Counted from the first letter of the stretch, positions 24,419-33,843 are shown. The stretch is 64,000 bases of DNA from an uncultured Poribacteria bacterium (GCA_951828515.1 OX639992.1:3698217-3762216); one strand, 5' to 3'. Numbers and translations are program-made. The notes: generated by a model from the letters alone, not told the origin.

Positions 24419-25276
24419 CTACGCAAGTTTCCGTTGTGCGACGAAACCGGCGAAAAACCCAACTACCATTTCGCCGACAACGATCAGAATAGATTGATAA
24501 ATAGTAAGGAAATCGACCGCCCCTAATTGAGATTTAAATACATAAAACATTCCGTAAAAGCAGCCAAGTCCACACAATGCGCCGAGACTGCCAAGGAACA
24601 GTCCATGCGTAATAAAAGGAGCGAAGAGATAATGACGGGTCATGCCGAGGAGTTTCATGATGGCTATCTCCTCTGCACGGGCAATCGCTGTTTTGTTGAT
24701 AACAGAACCGATAATGGACCAGATAAGGACAACTGCTATTCCAATGGCGATGAGAGTCGTACGTTCTGAATCGCGTAAACGGTCCTTCAACTGACCCTGT
24801 CCTGTCAAGAGCACATCCTCAATTTCGCTGTGAGCTTTAATGTTCAATACGATCTGCTCTAACGTTTTACGCGTTATCAAGTCTTCATCTACATAAATTT
24901 TGAGGGATGCTGGGAATGGATTTACGCCTCTGGTTTCTGCGAATGCTTCCTTAATGAGGATACCCAAATCTTGGAACTGGGTTTCACCGCGGGTGAGGCT
25001 TTCTGCCTTTGAAGCATAGTTGACTGCGAGCACCTGTCCATTTTTCTCTATTTGGCTCGCCAAGGTGCGTCCGGCTGACGCATCGACAGTATCTTTTAGG
25101 AATGCTATAAGGGTAGGGGCATGGCTTTTAAACTCAGACTGCTGTAATATAAACGAATGGTTCAACAGCAAGGTCGCAAGTAGAGCAGTAATGAAACCGA
25201 TGCCGAAGAAACTCATCACACTTGCACTACCGGCACGGGCTATATGGGATATGGCATTCTTAAGATGATACCGCAT
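24419..25276 (-). CDS. ftsX: Cell-division ABC transporter permease FtsX
   Basis: A 285-residue inner-membrane protein of the FtsEX complex, which couples the divisome to periplasmic murein hydrolases. It has the FtsX layout: a cytoplasmic N-terminal helix, TM1 (about 20-42), an extracytoplasmic domain (45-175) containing KIYVDEDLITRKTLEQI, then three TM helices with the MacB/FtsX-like IGSVINKTAIARAEEIAIMKLLGMT loop. FtsE lies 209 bp upstream on the same strand instead of overlapping as usual; the gap is filled with heptamer repeats. Its partner ATPase appears catalytically altered, so the pair may work in a non-hydrolytic way. Confidence 0.88.
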   Translation of the reverse strand: MRYHLKNAISHIARAGSASVMSFFGIGFITALLATLLLNHSFILQQSEFKSHAPTLIAFLKDTVDASAGRTLASQIEKNGQVLAVNYASKAESLTRGETQFQDLGILIKEAFAETRGVNPFPASLKIYVDEDLITRKTLEQIVLNIKAHSEIEDVLLTGQGQLKDRLRDSERTTLIAIGIAVVLIWSIIGSVINKTAIARAEEIAIMKLLGMTRHYLFAPFITHGLFLGSLGALCGLGCFYGMFYVFKSQLGAVDFLTIYQSILIVVGEMVVGFFAGFVAQRKLA

Positions 25277-25339
25277 TTTTTATAGTTATCGGTTTTGACC
25301 GTCTACTCGTGTCTTTGGATATTGTATCGGGGACGAGTA

Positions 25340-25490
25340 GATGAGTAAAGTTGTCGGTTAAAGAGGATTTTGATCTAACAACTCCACCTCTTGTTTGGTT
25401 GTCAGTTAGTTGTTGGCTGTCGGTTGAAAGAGACTCTTGATGAAACAAAGTACCTCTTAACTGATAACCGCAGACCGATGACCATTCAAT
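25340..25490. repeat. Heptamer repeat hairpins between ftsE and ftsX
   Basis: Two units of the form GTCGGTT-AAAGAGG ... CCTCTT-AACTGATAACCG lie back to back and separate two genes that normally overlap. Confidence 0.6.
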
Positions 25491-26133
25491 GGATACCGCC
25501 ATCCCGTAGTTCGATAATTCGCTTATTACATTTTTCAGCGAGGGTTCGGTCGCTTGTGGAGATGAAGATCGTCATCCCCTGAAAGTTAAGCGCATCAAGA
25601 AGTGCCATCACCTCAAGCGAGAGGCGCAAATCTAAGCCTTCTGTTGGAGCATCCGCAAGGAGTAACAAAGGATTGTTGATAATTGCTCTCGCTATAGCAA
25701 GGCGGCGTCGCTCGTTGCCAGATATTTCTGATGGGAGCGCATTGTGATGGTGATATAACCCCATTTGATTCAGGAGTTTATCGGCATTTTCCTTAATCAA
25801 CTGTGTTGGGGTCCCTATCAGTCGCTGTGGTAGTGCCAAATTTTCTCGAACTGTCTTGTTTTCTAAGAACTTGAAATCTTGAAAGACGAGCCCTATCTTC
25901 TGTCGAAAGTAGGGGAGACTGACTTTATCCAACATCGCAAGTTGTTGTCCAACGACACTCATGTCACCCTCTACTGGGTCTAAATCAGCATATAACAATC
26001 GCTGGAGTGTTGTCTTACCGGAACCACTTGGACCAACGAGAAACACAAATTCGCCGCGCTCCACACGAAAACTCACCTTCTCGAGCACGCTAAGTTCGCC
26101 ATAACTGAAACTGACCTGGTGCAACTGTATCAT
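25486..26133 (-). CDS. ftsE: FtsE-like ABC ATPase lacking Walker B Glu and H-loop His
   Basis: A 215-residue nucleotide-binding subunit of FtsEX. Walker A GPSGSGKTT (residues 34-42) and the Q-loop VFQDF (Q85) are normal. The signature is ISGNERRR instead of LSGGEQQR. Walker B reads LLLADAPTEGLD, so the catalytic glutamate that follows D161 is Ala162. The switch region reads IFISTSDRTL, with Ser194 in place of the usual histidine of ATHD. Both changes are clear in the DNA (GAT GCT CCA; ACA AGC GAC). The protein should bind ATP but hydrolyse it poorly. The gene stands upstream of ftsX on the same strand. Confidence 0.88.
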   Translation of the reverse strand: MIQLHQVSFSYGELSVLEKVSFRVERGEFVFLVGPSGSGKTTLQRLLYADLDPVEGDMSVVGQQLAMLDKVSLPYFRQKIGLVFQDFKFLENKTVRENLALPQRLIGTPTQLIKENADKLLNQMGLYHHHNALPSEISGNERRRLAIARAIINNPLLLLADAPTEGLDLRLSLEVMALLDALNFQGMTIFISTSDRTLAEKCNKRIIELRDGGIH

Positions 26134-26297
26134 TTTTTTAATAGCTGTCGGCTCGAACCCGCAACTCGTGCTTTGCCGTCTTGTATCGGAGTCGAGTTGA
26201 GAGTTCGGGTTTTCGGTTTCCGTCAGTAAGAAGAGTTATTGGAAACCATCGGTTGTCGGCGTATGAGTTATCGGTTATTTCCGTCGACTGCCGATGA
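26134..26297. repeat. Heptamer-related repeats between topA and ftsE
   Basis: GCTGTCGGCT, CCATCGGTTGTCGGCG, GTTATCGGTTATTTCCGTCG and CTGCCGATGACT are degenerate heptamers of both orientations. Confidence 0.5.
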
Positions 26298-28583
26298 CTA
26301 TTTTGTATAGTCACACTCTGCTGTGCGACAGACGAGGCGCGTCGTTACGACTTCACTCCCTTTCGTCTTTTTCGTCTTCTCCACGAGGAATGGCGCGTCG
26401 CATTTCGGACACGGATTTGGCACAGGCTTATCCCACGTCGAGAATTCACATTTCGGATAGTTGCTGCAGCCATAAAAGACTTTACCACGTCGGCTACGGC
26501 GTTCACCCAGGTAGCCATCACAATCGGACTCCGGACAATCAATTCCCATTGGGATCGGCTTGGCGTTTTTGCATTTTGGGTACCCACTACACGACAAAAA
26601 TTTGGCACCGGCACGACTTACCCTGACAACCATGGGTTCACCACACTTGTCACATGGAGTATCAGTTGGTTCTGGTTCCGCTGTAGGAGCGTCATCCGCG
26701 GCTGTTAAACGCTTGATATTCTGACATTCTGGATAATTGGCACAGCCGAGAAACCGTCCATATCTGCCCCATTTGATGATCATATTGCCCCCACACTTTT
26801 CACACTTTTCGTCCGATTGCTCCTCCATCGCCTTTCGAGCTTCATACATCCTATCGGGGGCTTCCTTGAGTGCAGTTTGGAATGCAGGATAAAATTGCGC
26901 TAACGTTTCTACCCACTTAATTTTGCCATCAGCGATGACATCGAGCTGATCTTCCATTTTGGCTGTGAATTCAACGTCAACAATGTTGGGGAATCCATGT
27001 TTCAGGAGTTCGTTAACGAGTCTTCCAACATCTGTAGGCATGAGCCTGCCACGTTCTTTGGTGACATAACCTCTATCCTGAATTGTTGATAGAATAGAGG
27101 CGTAGGTACTGGGACGTCCGATCTCCTTCGCTTCCAACATTTTTACAAGCGTTGCTTCATTGTAACGAGGCGGTGGTTGCGTAAAATGCTGTTTCGGTTC
27201 TAATGTGCGTAGGTTGAGGGTGTCCCCTTCTTTAACGGCGGGTAAGTTGACCTCTTCTTCATCCGATTCACGCGCATCGGTAGCAGGATCGTCTTTACCT
27301 TCCATATAGACGCGCCTGAACCCTTGAAACTTCATCACTGAACCGGTGGCGCGGAAGAGATACGTACCTGCTTGGATGTCAATTGTTGTACCATCAAAAA
27401 TAGCCGGATTCATCTGGCTCGCTATAAACCGCATCCAGATGAGTCCATAAAGTCGAAACTGGTCATTACTCAAATATGGCTTCAAGTCTGCCGGAGTTCG
27501 TAACGGCAAGGTGGGACGGATCGCTTCATGAGCGTCTTGCGCGCCTCTTTTGCTTCGGTAATTAACAGCATGATGGGGTAGATATTCTTCACCAAATGCT
27601 GTTTTGATGTACGCTCGCGCCGCTTGGAGTGCTTCTTGGGCAACGCGCGTTGAATCGGTACGCATGTAGGTGATGAGCCCGATTGAACCCTCGCTGCCCA
27701 TCTCCAGTCCCTCGTAAAGTTGTTGAGCAATCAGCATTGTCCTCTTGGCAACAAAACGGAGTTTCCGAGACGCTTCCTGTTGTAAAGTACTCGTGATAAA
27801 CGGCGGTACAGGTCTCTGTTTCCGCTCTCGTTTTTGAACTTTTTCAACAAGATATGTCTGGGTCTTTGCGTCCGCAGCGAGTTCTTTGGCACGCCCTTCG
27901 TCTATACGGAACCCGTAGTTATTAATTTCGCCCTTCTTTTTCCCAATTTTATGTAGCTTTGCGGGAAAGAGATGCTCAACCTCGGTCGGTGTCAGTGTTG
28001 CTGTGAGCGTCCAATATTCTTCGGGTTTAAACGCCTCAATTTCTGTCTCTCGCTCACAAATAAGTCGTACTGCGACGGATTGAACTCTCCCAGCACTGAG
28101 ACCGGGTTTGACACTACGCCACAAAATAGGGCTAATCTGGTATCCAACGAGTCGGTCCAAAACGCGACGCGCCTGTTGCGCATCGACGAGCGCCATATCA
28201 ATATCGCCAGGTTTTTGGATCGCTTCTAAAATTGCGTTTTTGGTGACTTCGTTGTAGGTGATCCGATAAATTGGCTTTTTCGCCTTTTTGAGCTCCTCAA
28301 AAAGATGCCAACAGATGGCTTCACCTTCGCGATCTGGATCCGCTGCAAGATAAATATTATCAACCTTACGCGCTTCGCTCTGGAGGGATTTCACAACCTT
28401 CCCTTTTCCCCGAATCAAGACATATTTCGGAGCAAAGGCATTCTCAATATCGACACCGAGTTCCTTCGGCGGAAGGTCACGGATATGTCCAACGGAGGAT
28501 TCAACGACGTAATCCCTACCTAAAATCTTTTTGATGGTCTTCGCTTTCGCTGGCGATTCAACAACGACGAGTGACTTTGGCAT
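26298..28583 (-). CDS. topA: DNA topoisomerase I
   Basis: A 761-residue type IA topoisomerase that relaxes negative supercoils. The Toprim domain starts SLVVVESPAKAKTI and contains ADPDREGEAI (81-90). The catalytic tyrosine is Tyr306 in GLITYMRTDSTR. The C-terminus holds four cysteine zinc ribbons (CEKCGG...CANYPEC, CDKCGE...CSGYPKC, CPESDC...CSNYPKC, CPKCDA...CRTAEC), within the usual number for bacterial TopA. GGAATG precedes the ATG. The gene is a housekeeping gene, complete and with no unusual residues. Confidence 0.95.
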   Translation of the reverse strand: MPKSLVVVESPAKAKTIKKILGRDYVVESSVGHIRDLPPKELGVDIENAFAPKYVLIRGKGKVVKSLQSEARKVDNIYLAADPDREGEAICWHLFEELKKAKKPIYRITYNEVTKNAILEAIQKPGDIDMALVDAQQARRVLDRLVGYQISPILWRSVKPGLSAGRVQSVAVRLICERETEIEAFKPEEYWTLTATLTPTEVEHLFPAKLHKIGKKKGEINNYGFRIDEGRAKELAADAKTQTYLVEKVQKRERKQRPVPPFITSTLQQEASRKLRFVAKRTMLIAQQLYEGLEMGSEGSIGLITYMRTDSTRVAQEALQAARAYIKTAFGEEYLPHHAVNYRSKRGAQDAHEAIRPTLPLRTPADLKPYLSNDQFRLYGLIWMRFIASQMNPAIFDGTTIDIQAGTYLFRATGSVMKFQGFRRVYMEGKDDPATDARESDEEEVNLPAVKEGDTLNLRTLEPKQHFTQPPPRYNEATLVKMLEAKEIGRPSTYASILSTIQDRGYVTKERGRLMPTDVGRLVNELLKHGFPNIVDVEFTAKMEDQLDVIADGKIKWVETLAQFYPAFQTALKEAPDRMYEARKAMEEQSDEKCEKCGGNMIIKWGRYGRFLGCANYPECQNIKRLTAADDAPTAEPEPTDTPCDKCGEPMVVRVSRAGAKFLSCSGYPKCKNAKPIPMGIDCPESDCDGYLGERRSRRGKVFYGCSNYPKCEFSTWDKPVPNPCPKCDAPFLVEKTKKTKGSEVVTTRLVCRTAECDYTK

Positions 28584-28872
28584 GTTTCATTCCTATGTGT
28601 ATGTATATTTAAATTGCTAAGTGCACCGATATGGTATACTCGGTTTTCAATGCAGTATTAGCGTTCTCGTCAAAGGCGAAATGTGTAAGACGTAAGATGC
28701 AGCACACTGGAGCGGATTTTTTCTATACCACGCACTGAAGTCACAATTACACATCTCTGTTAACGTCCATAGTTATGAACGGTTTCATGTCCCGTTATTT
28801 CGTCCATTTGTGGTATATGACACAAATTCTACTTTTTGGATGGGGAAAGAAGAGAAAAGACAGTTAGATACA
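28584..28872. other. Intergenic spacer between topA and accD
   Basis: About 290 bp without a recognisable gene or repeat. Confidence 0.4.
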
Positions 28873-29646
28873 TTAGGCGGCGAAGGCAATCAAATCTATA
28901 AGCATCTGACGCATATCCGCCCGGTGAACGATCGAGTCAATGAATCCATGATCCAACAACGACTCTGCTTTCTGAAAGTTTTCCGGGAGTTCCTCACGGA
29001 GGCTGGCAACGGCTAATGGACCCGCGAAGCCGATTCGTGCGCCCGGTTCAGCAACGATCACATCACCCAGTGAAGTATAACTGGCAGTCGCCCCGCCAAA
29101 CGTCGGATCGGTGACAACGGAGATATAAAAGACCCCCGATTTGGCATATTCCGCACAAGCGGCAGCGGTTTTTGCCATCTGCATCAAGGCAAGCGTGCCT
29201 TCTTGCATCCGCATCCCACCACTTACGGAGACAATCACTAACGGCAACTGATTTTCAAGGGCACGTTCAATACATCGGGTAACCTTTTCACCGATAACAG
29301 AGCCACACGTGCCACCTATAAATCCGACATCACCAATCGCAAGAGCAGTTGGATAGCCACCGATATTCGCTATGCCAGAGAGCATCTCCGATCTGAGTCC
29401 CGTTTTTGCAACATCTCTTTCGAGTTTTTGCGGGTATTCTGGGAACCCCAGCGAATCAATAGAGTAAAGATTGGCATCGTATTCTTCAAAACTATCCGCA
29501 TCTATAATGAGGTTGAGTCGCTCGTGAGCACTCATATAGTAATGGTGATCGCAGTGTGGACAGACCTTGAGATTGTTAGTGAATGTTTCTGCCGCGATCT
29601 GGGCATTGCAATTTCTACATGGAATTGTTTTTAAAGTTTCGGGCAT
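28873..29646 (-). CDS. accD: Acetyl-CoA carboxylase carboxyltransferase subunit beta
   Basis: A 257-residue beta subunit of the carboxyltransferase that moves CO2 from carboxybiotin to acetyl-CoA, the committed step of fatty acid synthesis. The N-terminal zinc ribbon has CRNC (residues 10-13) and CPHC. The crotonase-fold core shows GFIGGTCGSVIGEKVTR, VSVSGGMRMQEGTLALMQM, DPTFGGATASYTSLGD and AEPGARIGFAGP, the oxyanion-hole region. It is slightly shorter than E. coli AccD but complete. No other acc gene is near. Confidence 0.95.
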   Translation of the reverse strand: MPETLKTIPCRNCNAQIAAETFTNNLKVCPHCDHHYYMSAHERLNLIIDADSFEEYDANLYSIDSLGFPEYPQKLERDVAKTGLRSEMLSGIANIGGYPTALAIGDVGFIGGTCGSVIGEKVTRCIERALENQLPLVIVSVSGGMRMQEGTLALMQMAKTAAACAEYAKSGVFYISVVTDPTFGGATASYTSLGDVIVAEPGARIGFAGPLAVASLREELPENFQKAESLLDHGFIDSIVHRADMRQMLIDLIAFAA

Positions 29647-29699
29647 TTTTTAAATTGACAGGGCAGTCTTACAAATCCCCTATCGGAAAAATGGAAATA

Positions 29700-29743
29700 G
29701 GCGAGGTGTTTTTGCTTGGGGGTTATTCCCAGGAAACCTCGCC
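29700..29743. repeat. Family A core inside an 8-bp inverted repeat (possible terminator)
   Basis: GGCGAGGT (29700-29707) and ACCTCGCC (29736-29743) enclose TTTTTGCTTGGG and a small inner hairpin. It lies just after the stop of the first LamG gene (minus strand) and before accD. Confidence 0.6.
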
Positions 29744-29772
29744 CAATGAAAAATGAGTTGCGAATTTCGGCG

Positions 29773-30549
29773 TTAACGTCCCGCTTTCAGGCGCCCCCAG
29801 GTTGTAGAGAGTTTCCCAGTCGCTTCAACCGCGAGTGCATCCACACCCTGTTCCATGAACGTATTGATCTCATCCTCACTCAGTGCGCGATTCCAGAGAC
29901 GGACCTCGTCAATAATACCAGCAAAGACGTAGTTAAGACGTTCACAATCCTGTCCAATCCGCCACGGATCATCGTTGGCTGCGAGTTTACCAGGGACATC
30001 CCCTTCAGCTTCTTCCTTGCCATCAATGTAAATTTTCCCCTTCTTGGTATCGTTGGTGAAAGCAATATGGATAAATTTCTCGGTGTCAGGTAGATCGGTC
30101 GAAATATCGTTGCGACCTGCTTCGGTTTCAAAGCGGAGTTTGAAGGTACCACCCTCACTAAACAATCCGTATTGAACCCTACCGCCGCAACCGCCATGAA
30201 CCGATTTACCGACAATCTGGCGTGTACCGTTCCAATGCTCGGCGTTAACCCACGCCATAAACGTCATTTCATCCACATTCAGTTTGGCTGTACTTTCAAC
30301 AGTGACAAATACATCGCTGCCTTCACCGCCAAATTCCAACGCCTTCCCGAATTTGCCATCAACCCACGCCGGATTGTCAATCACACCGTGATGTTCGTTT
30401 CCGCTCAGATCTTCCGCTTCGTCACCCTTGCCTTCATCATAAGCATGGTACACCACCAAGCCGTCCAGAAACTCTGCTGGACCGATGGACATAGCCAAGG
30501 GGGCTACCATCAAAAGCAGTGTGATAGATAAACAAATAGTCAATTTCAT
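29773..30549 (-). CDS. Secreted LamG/concanavalin-like lectin protein, paralogue 1
   Basis: A 258-residue exported protein. The signal peptide is MKLTICLSITLLLMVAPLAMS. A single LamG-like jelly-roll domain begins GLVVYHAYDEGKGDEAEDLSG and includes TFMAWVNAEHWNGTRQIVGK and GIIDEVRLWNRALSEDEI, the typical end of LamG_3. The C-terminus carries KLSTTWGRLK, matching the tail KLATTWGNIK of the paralogue at 32835-33623; this may be an anchoring or sorting tail. A near-consensus sigma70 promoter and GGGAGG precede the start. The ligand is unknown, probably a glycan or matrix component. Confidence 0.88.
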   Translation of the reverse strand: MKLTICLSITLLLMVAPLAMSIGPAEFLDGLVVYHAYDEGKGDEAEDLSGNEHHGVIDNPAWVDGKFGKALEFGGEGSDVFVTVESTAKLNVDEMTFMAWVNAEHWNGTRQIVGKSVHGGCGGRVQYGLFSEGGTFKLRFETEAGRNDISTDLPDTEKFIHIAFTNDTKKGKIYIDGKEEAEGDVPGKLAANDDPWRIGQDCERLNYVFAGIIDEVRLWNRALSEDEINTFMEQGVDALAVEATGKLSTTWGRLKAGR

Positions 30550-30581
30550 CAGAAGTTCCTCCCTATAGGTAAAGATAAGGT

Positions 30582-30610
30582 ATTATAACAAACGGGAAAA
30601 CGTCTGTCAA
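30582..30610 (-). promoter_or_regulatory. Consensus sigma70 promoter of LamG gene 1
   Basis: Minus strand TTGACA (30610-30605), a 17-nt spacer and TATAAT (30587-30582). This is a perfect match to both hexamers. Confidence 0.85.
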
Positions 30611-30826
30611 GAAAACTTTTTAATCTTCCTTGCGGTTCGGTGAGGAGAGTTGGAGTTGCCAAGTCCCTCTCCGTTGAGCCGTCCCGGCGCGTTGCTTGGG
30701 ACTACGAACTTTGACCAAAGGTGGAAGATTGGAAGCGTGGAAGGAGAGCGGCCTTCCCACCTTTCTTCCTTTCCTTCCTTTCGTCCCACTATTCATTTCG
30801 TAGGTAAATCCTGTTACTGTTAGGTG

Positions 30827-32734
30827 TCAAGCGTTCAGGCCGAGTTGACTGCTCAGTTCCATCAAACGTTTATTAATTCCCGTTTTATCAATCCGATTGC
30901 CATCTACAAATTCTTGGTATGGCGGCAAGAGTCCGTCTGGAATCATGATCCGAGAATTCGCCTCCCGTAACGCTAACAATCCCATAAAAATCTGCATTTC
31001 CGGCGAGTAGTCGGGTATGAAATCATCCAGTGCCTGGTGGAGGTCGGTGTCTGTGAGGGTTTCACGTTGATCGCGTCTCGCGATATTGTTAGCACGTTGA
31101 ACAATCATAAACAGGTCCCGTGAAGTCAACCCATCCGTTGCTGAATCTCCGACAAGTCCCTGGAAGTTGAGTTGATCAGTGGCTTGTCCTTGACAGAATA
31201 TCTTTAAAATTTCTATTCTACCTTCAGCAATTGGCGGTAGCATGATTAATTTGGTGTCGAAAATGCCGTATCGTCGAAAAATCTGCGGCATTAAGTCTGG
31301 ACGGCTTGAGGCTCCTACCCATATCACTCTCCCGTGCAGAGATGGATCGCTGATAGCGTTCACAAGGCTCTGTGAGAACGTCTGCTGTTCTTCTGGATGT
31401 ATTGCTGTCCGTGGCGATGCCTGCTCAATTTCATCCATAAAAACAACCGTTGGCGAAATACCACGGATGAAATTGACAGCGGCGTTTAGATTCCGCTCAT
31501 AGGTGTTCCCATTCTCATTGATATTTACTGTTATCTCGCCGATCTGACTGGCGTATCGAAGTTGGACAAACGTCATGTTCGCCTCGCCTGCGAGCAACTT
31601 CGCAGCGTAGACCTTACCAGTGCCCGGTGGACCCAAGAAGAGCATACCTCGCGGTACGCGCCGTAGATCCCGGTGTCTCATCCCTTCTGCAATATCCTTA
31701 AGCGTCCACATCACATACCAACCCTCCGCAGAGGCATTCGTGTAGGTTTCGCCGAGTTCAAGGACGCCGTGGCTGAAAGTCTTAATGCTCTCGCGTCGGT
31801 ACCGCACAAGCGGCTCACCGCCTGTCTTCTGTCGTGCAGACTTTGCCTGTTTCACAACATCGTGAATGCCGAACAGGTTCAATCCTATGGTCTCGCGCGC
31901 AAGGGACTCTCTGTCATTCTCGTTTCCAAGGCTTGCCCGCATTTGCGATAGGGGATCCGAGATGGTATGGAGATATTCAATAAAATGGAGACGTTGGGTG
32001 TAGTCTGGAAATGGAACTTCTATCAGCGGCATCTCCGGATTTACAGTGAGATTTGGATGGATATCAAACGTGTTATGCGTGAGGAGCAGAATGATGTGTT
32101 TCCGCTTTCGGATCTCTAAGTCGGATGCCCAATTCTGAATCTGATTGAAAAGGCGTTGCAGGTCATCGTTAGAGGCACTACTCAACGAAGGATCGTTTGG
32201 TGCAAGTTGCTCAAGGAAGTTGATAACCAAGCCGACCCTTGCTCTGTCTTGCCGCAAGAGATGGTTCAATCTCTCTTGCAACTCCTCCGAGGGGGCAGGA
32301 TCTATATGCATGAACGGGTCTTCATGTGGTTTATCGAATGCCAAGGTGGCATTAATTCTTCTGCGTGCGACCTGTGGATCTACCTCATGTTCAATGAGGT
32401 TTACGTCTTCTGCTTCCTGAAACCGCCGAAGCGTTTGAAGCCATGTCGCTATGCTCTGGAAATGGAAGGAACCGATTTTTTCGTGTGTCGGGACAACTTC
32501 CAGCATCTTTTGGGTCGCTCGCCACTGCCCAATATTCGGCAAATGAATGCCTTGTGATGTATTATATCCGAGGACGAGTTCACAGCCCAATACATTGAGC
32601 TGCTCCATGAGATATTCCGTAGTCGGCAAGTAGCCGTAAACGTCATCGTGTAACAGGTCTTGGACATTAAAATGGAGGAGAAATTGGTGTGCCGACCCGG
32701 CATCGTAGTGTCTTTTTATTTCTTGCCAGAACAT
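30827..32734 (-). CDS. Tandem AAA+ ATPase (Ycf46-like layout), degenerate first half
   Basis: A 635-residue protein. The first half (1-300) resembles a degenerate AAA module: HIILLLTHNTFDI sits where a Walker B would be, and no P-loop is seen. The second half is a clear AAA+ domain: Walker A GPPGTGKV (368-375), Walker B VVFMDEIEQA (430-439), the sensor-1-like GASSRP, and the arginine-finger region QIFRRYGIFD. Position 375 is Val instead of Thr/Ser, which should weaken Mg2+ coordination. The layout is like Ycf46 and related remodelling ATPases. It lies between the two LamG paralogues on the same strand. Its substrate is unknown. Confidence 0.78.
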   Translation of the reverse strand: MFWQEIKRHYDAGSAHQFLLHFNVQDLLHDDVYGYLPTTEYLMEQLNVLGCELVLGYNTSQGIHLPNIGQWRATQKMLEVVPTHEKIGSFHFQSIATWLQTLRRFQEAEDVNLIEHEVDPQVARRRINATLAFDKPHEDPFMHIDPAPSEELQERLNHLLRQDRARVGLVINFLEQLAPNDPSLSSASNDDLQRLFNQIQNWASDLEIRKRKHIILLLTHNTFDIHPNLTVNPEMPLIEVPFPDYTQRLHFIEYLHTISDPLSQMRASLGNENDRESLARETIGLNLFGIHDVVKQAKSARQKTGGEPLVRYRRESIKTFSHGVLELGETYTNASAEGWYVMWTLKDIAEGMRHRDLRRVPRGMLFLGPPGTGKVYAAKLLAGEANMTFVQLRYASQIGEITVNINENGNTYERNLNAAVNFIRGISPTVVFMDEIEQASPRTAIHPEEQQTFSQSLVNAISDPSLHGRVIWVGASSRPDLMPQIFRRYGIFDTKLIMLPPIAEGRIEILKIFCQGQATDQLNFQGLVGDSATDGLTSRDLFMIVQRANNIARRDQRETLTDTDLHQALDDFIPDYSPEMQIFMGLLALREANSRIMIPDGLLPPYQEFVDGNRIDKTGINKRLMELSSQLGLNA

Positions 32735-32834
32735 TTTTTTCTCCGATGTCTGTTGTATCTTTTGGTGAGCAGGTGTGATCTCAGGCAGGAAAAAGAAAAA
32801 GGGAGGCGCGCTTGGGAAGCACGCCTACAATATT

Positions 32835-33623
32835 TTAATGAGCAATTTTAATGTTGCCCCAAGTCGTGGCTAATTTCGCGCGAGGATCAACAGACACGCC
32901 TAAGTCTTGTGCACCCGTAATTTCGTCAGCACCCAAAGCGCGATTCCAGAGAGAAACCTCGTCTATCAGACCCGCGAAAACATAGTTAAGACGTTCACAA
33001 TCCTGCCCGATCCGCCACGGATCGTCGTTGGCTTTCAGTTCACCTGGCACTTCGCCTTCCGCAACCGCTTCAGCGTTGACATAGATTGTTGCGGTTTCAC
33101 CATCGTTGGTAAAAGCAATGTGAATCCACTCACCTATTGGCGGAAGATCGGTTGTAATGTCGGCTCTACCGCCTTCGGTCTCAAAGCGGAGTTTGAAAAC
33201 ACCACCTTCACTGAACAGACCGTATTGCGTTCTACCCGCACACCCACCGTGAACGGATTTACCAACAATCTGACGCGTGCCGTTCCAATGATCAGCGTTA
33301 ATCCATGCCGCAAACGTACATTCGTCCACGTTCAAGACATCCGTGCTTTCAACGGTGACGAACGCGTCGCTACCTTCGCCGCCAAAGCGAAGGGCACCGC
33401 CGATTCTCCCTGAATCCCAGTTAGGATTGGAAATTTCACCATCGTGTCCGTTACCACTCGCGTCTGTAGCGACTGTGCCTTCCCCCTCATCGTAAGAATG
33501 ATGTAGGACAAGACCGTCTGTGAGTGCCGCTGAGACGAACGGTGTGAATAACATCGACAATGCTACCGAGAAACACACAATCCCAAAGTATGAGAACTTG
33601 CAAGTCGATATTGCGTTTTTCAT
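32835..33623 (-). CDS. Secreted LamG/concanavalin-like lectin protein, paralogue 2
   Basis: A 262-residue close paralogue of the protein at 29773-30549. A longer signal peptide ends TPFVSAALTDG. The domain shows the same landmarks: HSYDEGEGTVATDASGNGHDG, WINADHWNGTRQIVGKSVHG, DPWRIGQDCERLNYVFAG and IDEVSLWNRALGADE. The tail KLATTWGNIK is conserved. The AAA+ gene lies between the two paralogues, and both have near-identical promoter architecture, so a local duplication is likely. AGGAGG-type sequence (CAGGAGGC) precedes the ATG. Confidence 0.88.
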   Translation of the reverse strand: MKNAISTCKFSYFGIVCFSVALSMLFTPFVSAALTDGLVLHHSYDEGEGTVATDASGNGHDGEISNPNWDSGRIGGALRFGGEGSDAFVTVESTDVLNVDECTFAAWINADHWNGTRQIVGKSVHGGCAGRTQYGLFSEGGVFKLRFETEGGRADITTDLPPIGEWIHIAFTNDGETATIYVNAEAVAEGEVPGELKANDDPWRIGQDCERLNYVFAGLIDEVSLWNRALGADEITGAQDLGVSVDPRAKLATTWGNIKIAH

Positions 33624-33652
33624 GTTTTTGCCTCCTGTGAAAAATATAAGAC

Positions 33653-33681
33653 ATTATAACAGGTTACAGTGATTCTGTCAA
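33653..33681 (-). promoter_or_regulatory. Consensus sigma70 promoter of LamG gene 2
   Basis: Minus strand TTGACA (33681-33676), a 17-nt spacer and TATAAT (33658-33653), the same design as for LamG gene 1. Confidence 0.85.
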
Positions 33682-33843
33682 AGAAAAACAACTCCAAACC
33701 AGAAACATTCTGTTTTCGACGCTGTTGGAAGGTTTGAACGTTAAAAATATAGCGAGGTTACGAATCTTATCAGCAGAGGATCGGCACACAAACTCCAAAT
33801 CGAGCTTACAAGGGTTCCCTCCTAAAAAGTATCTGTTTTTGTC

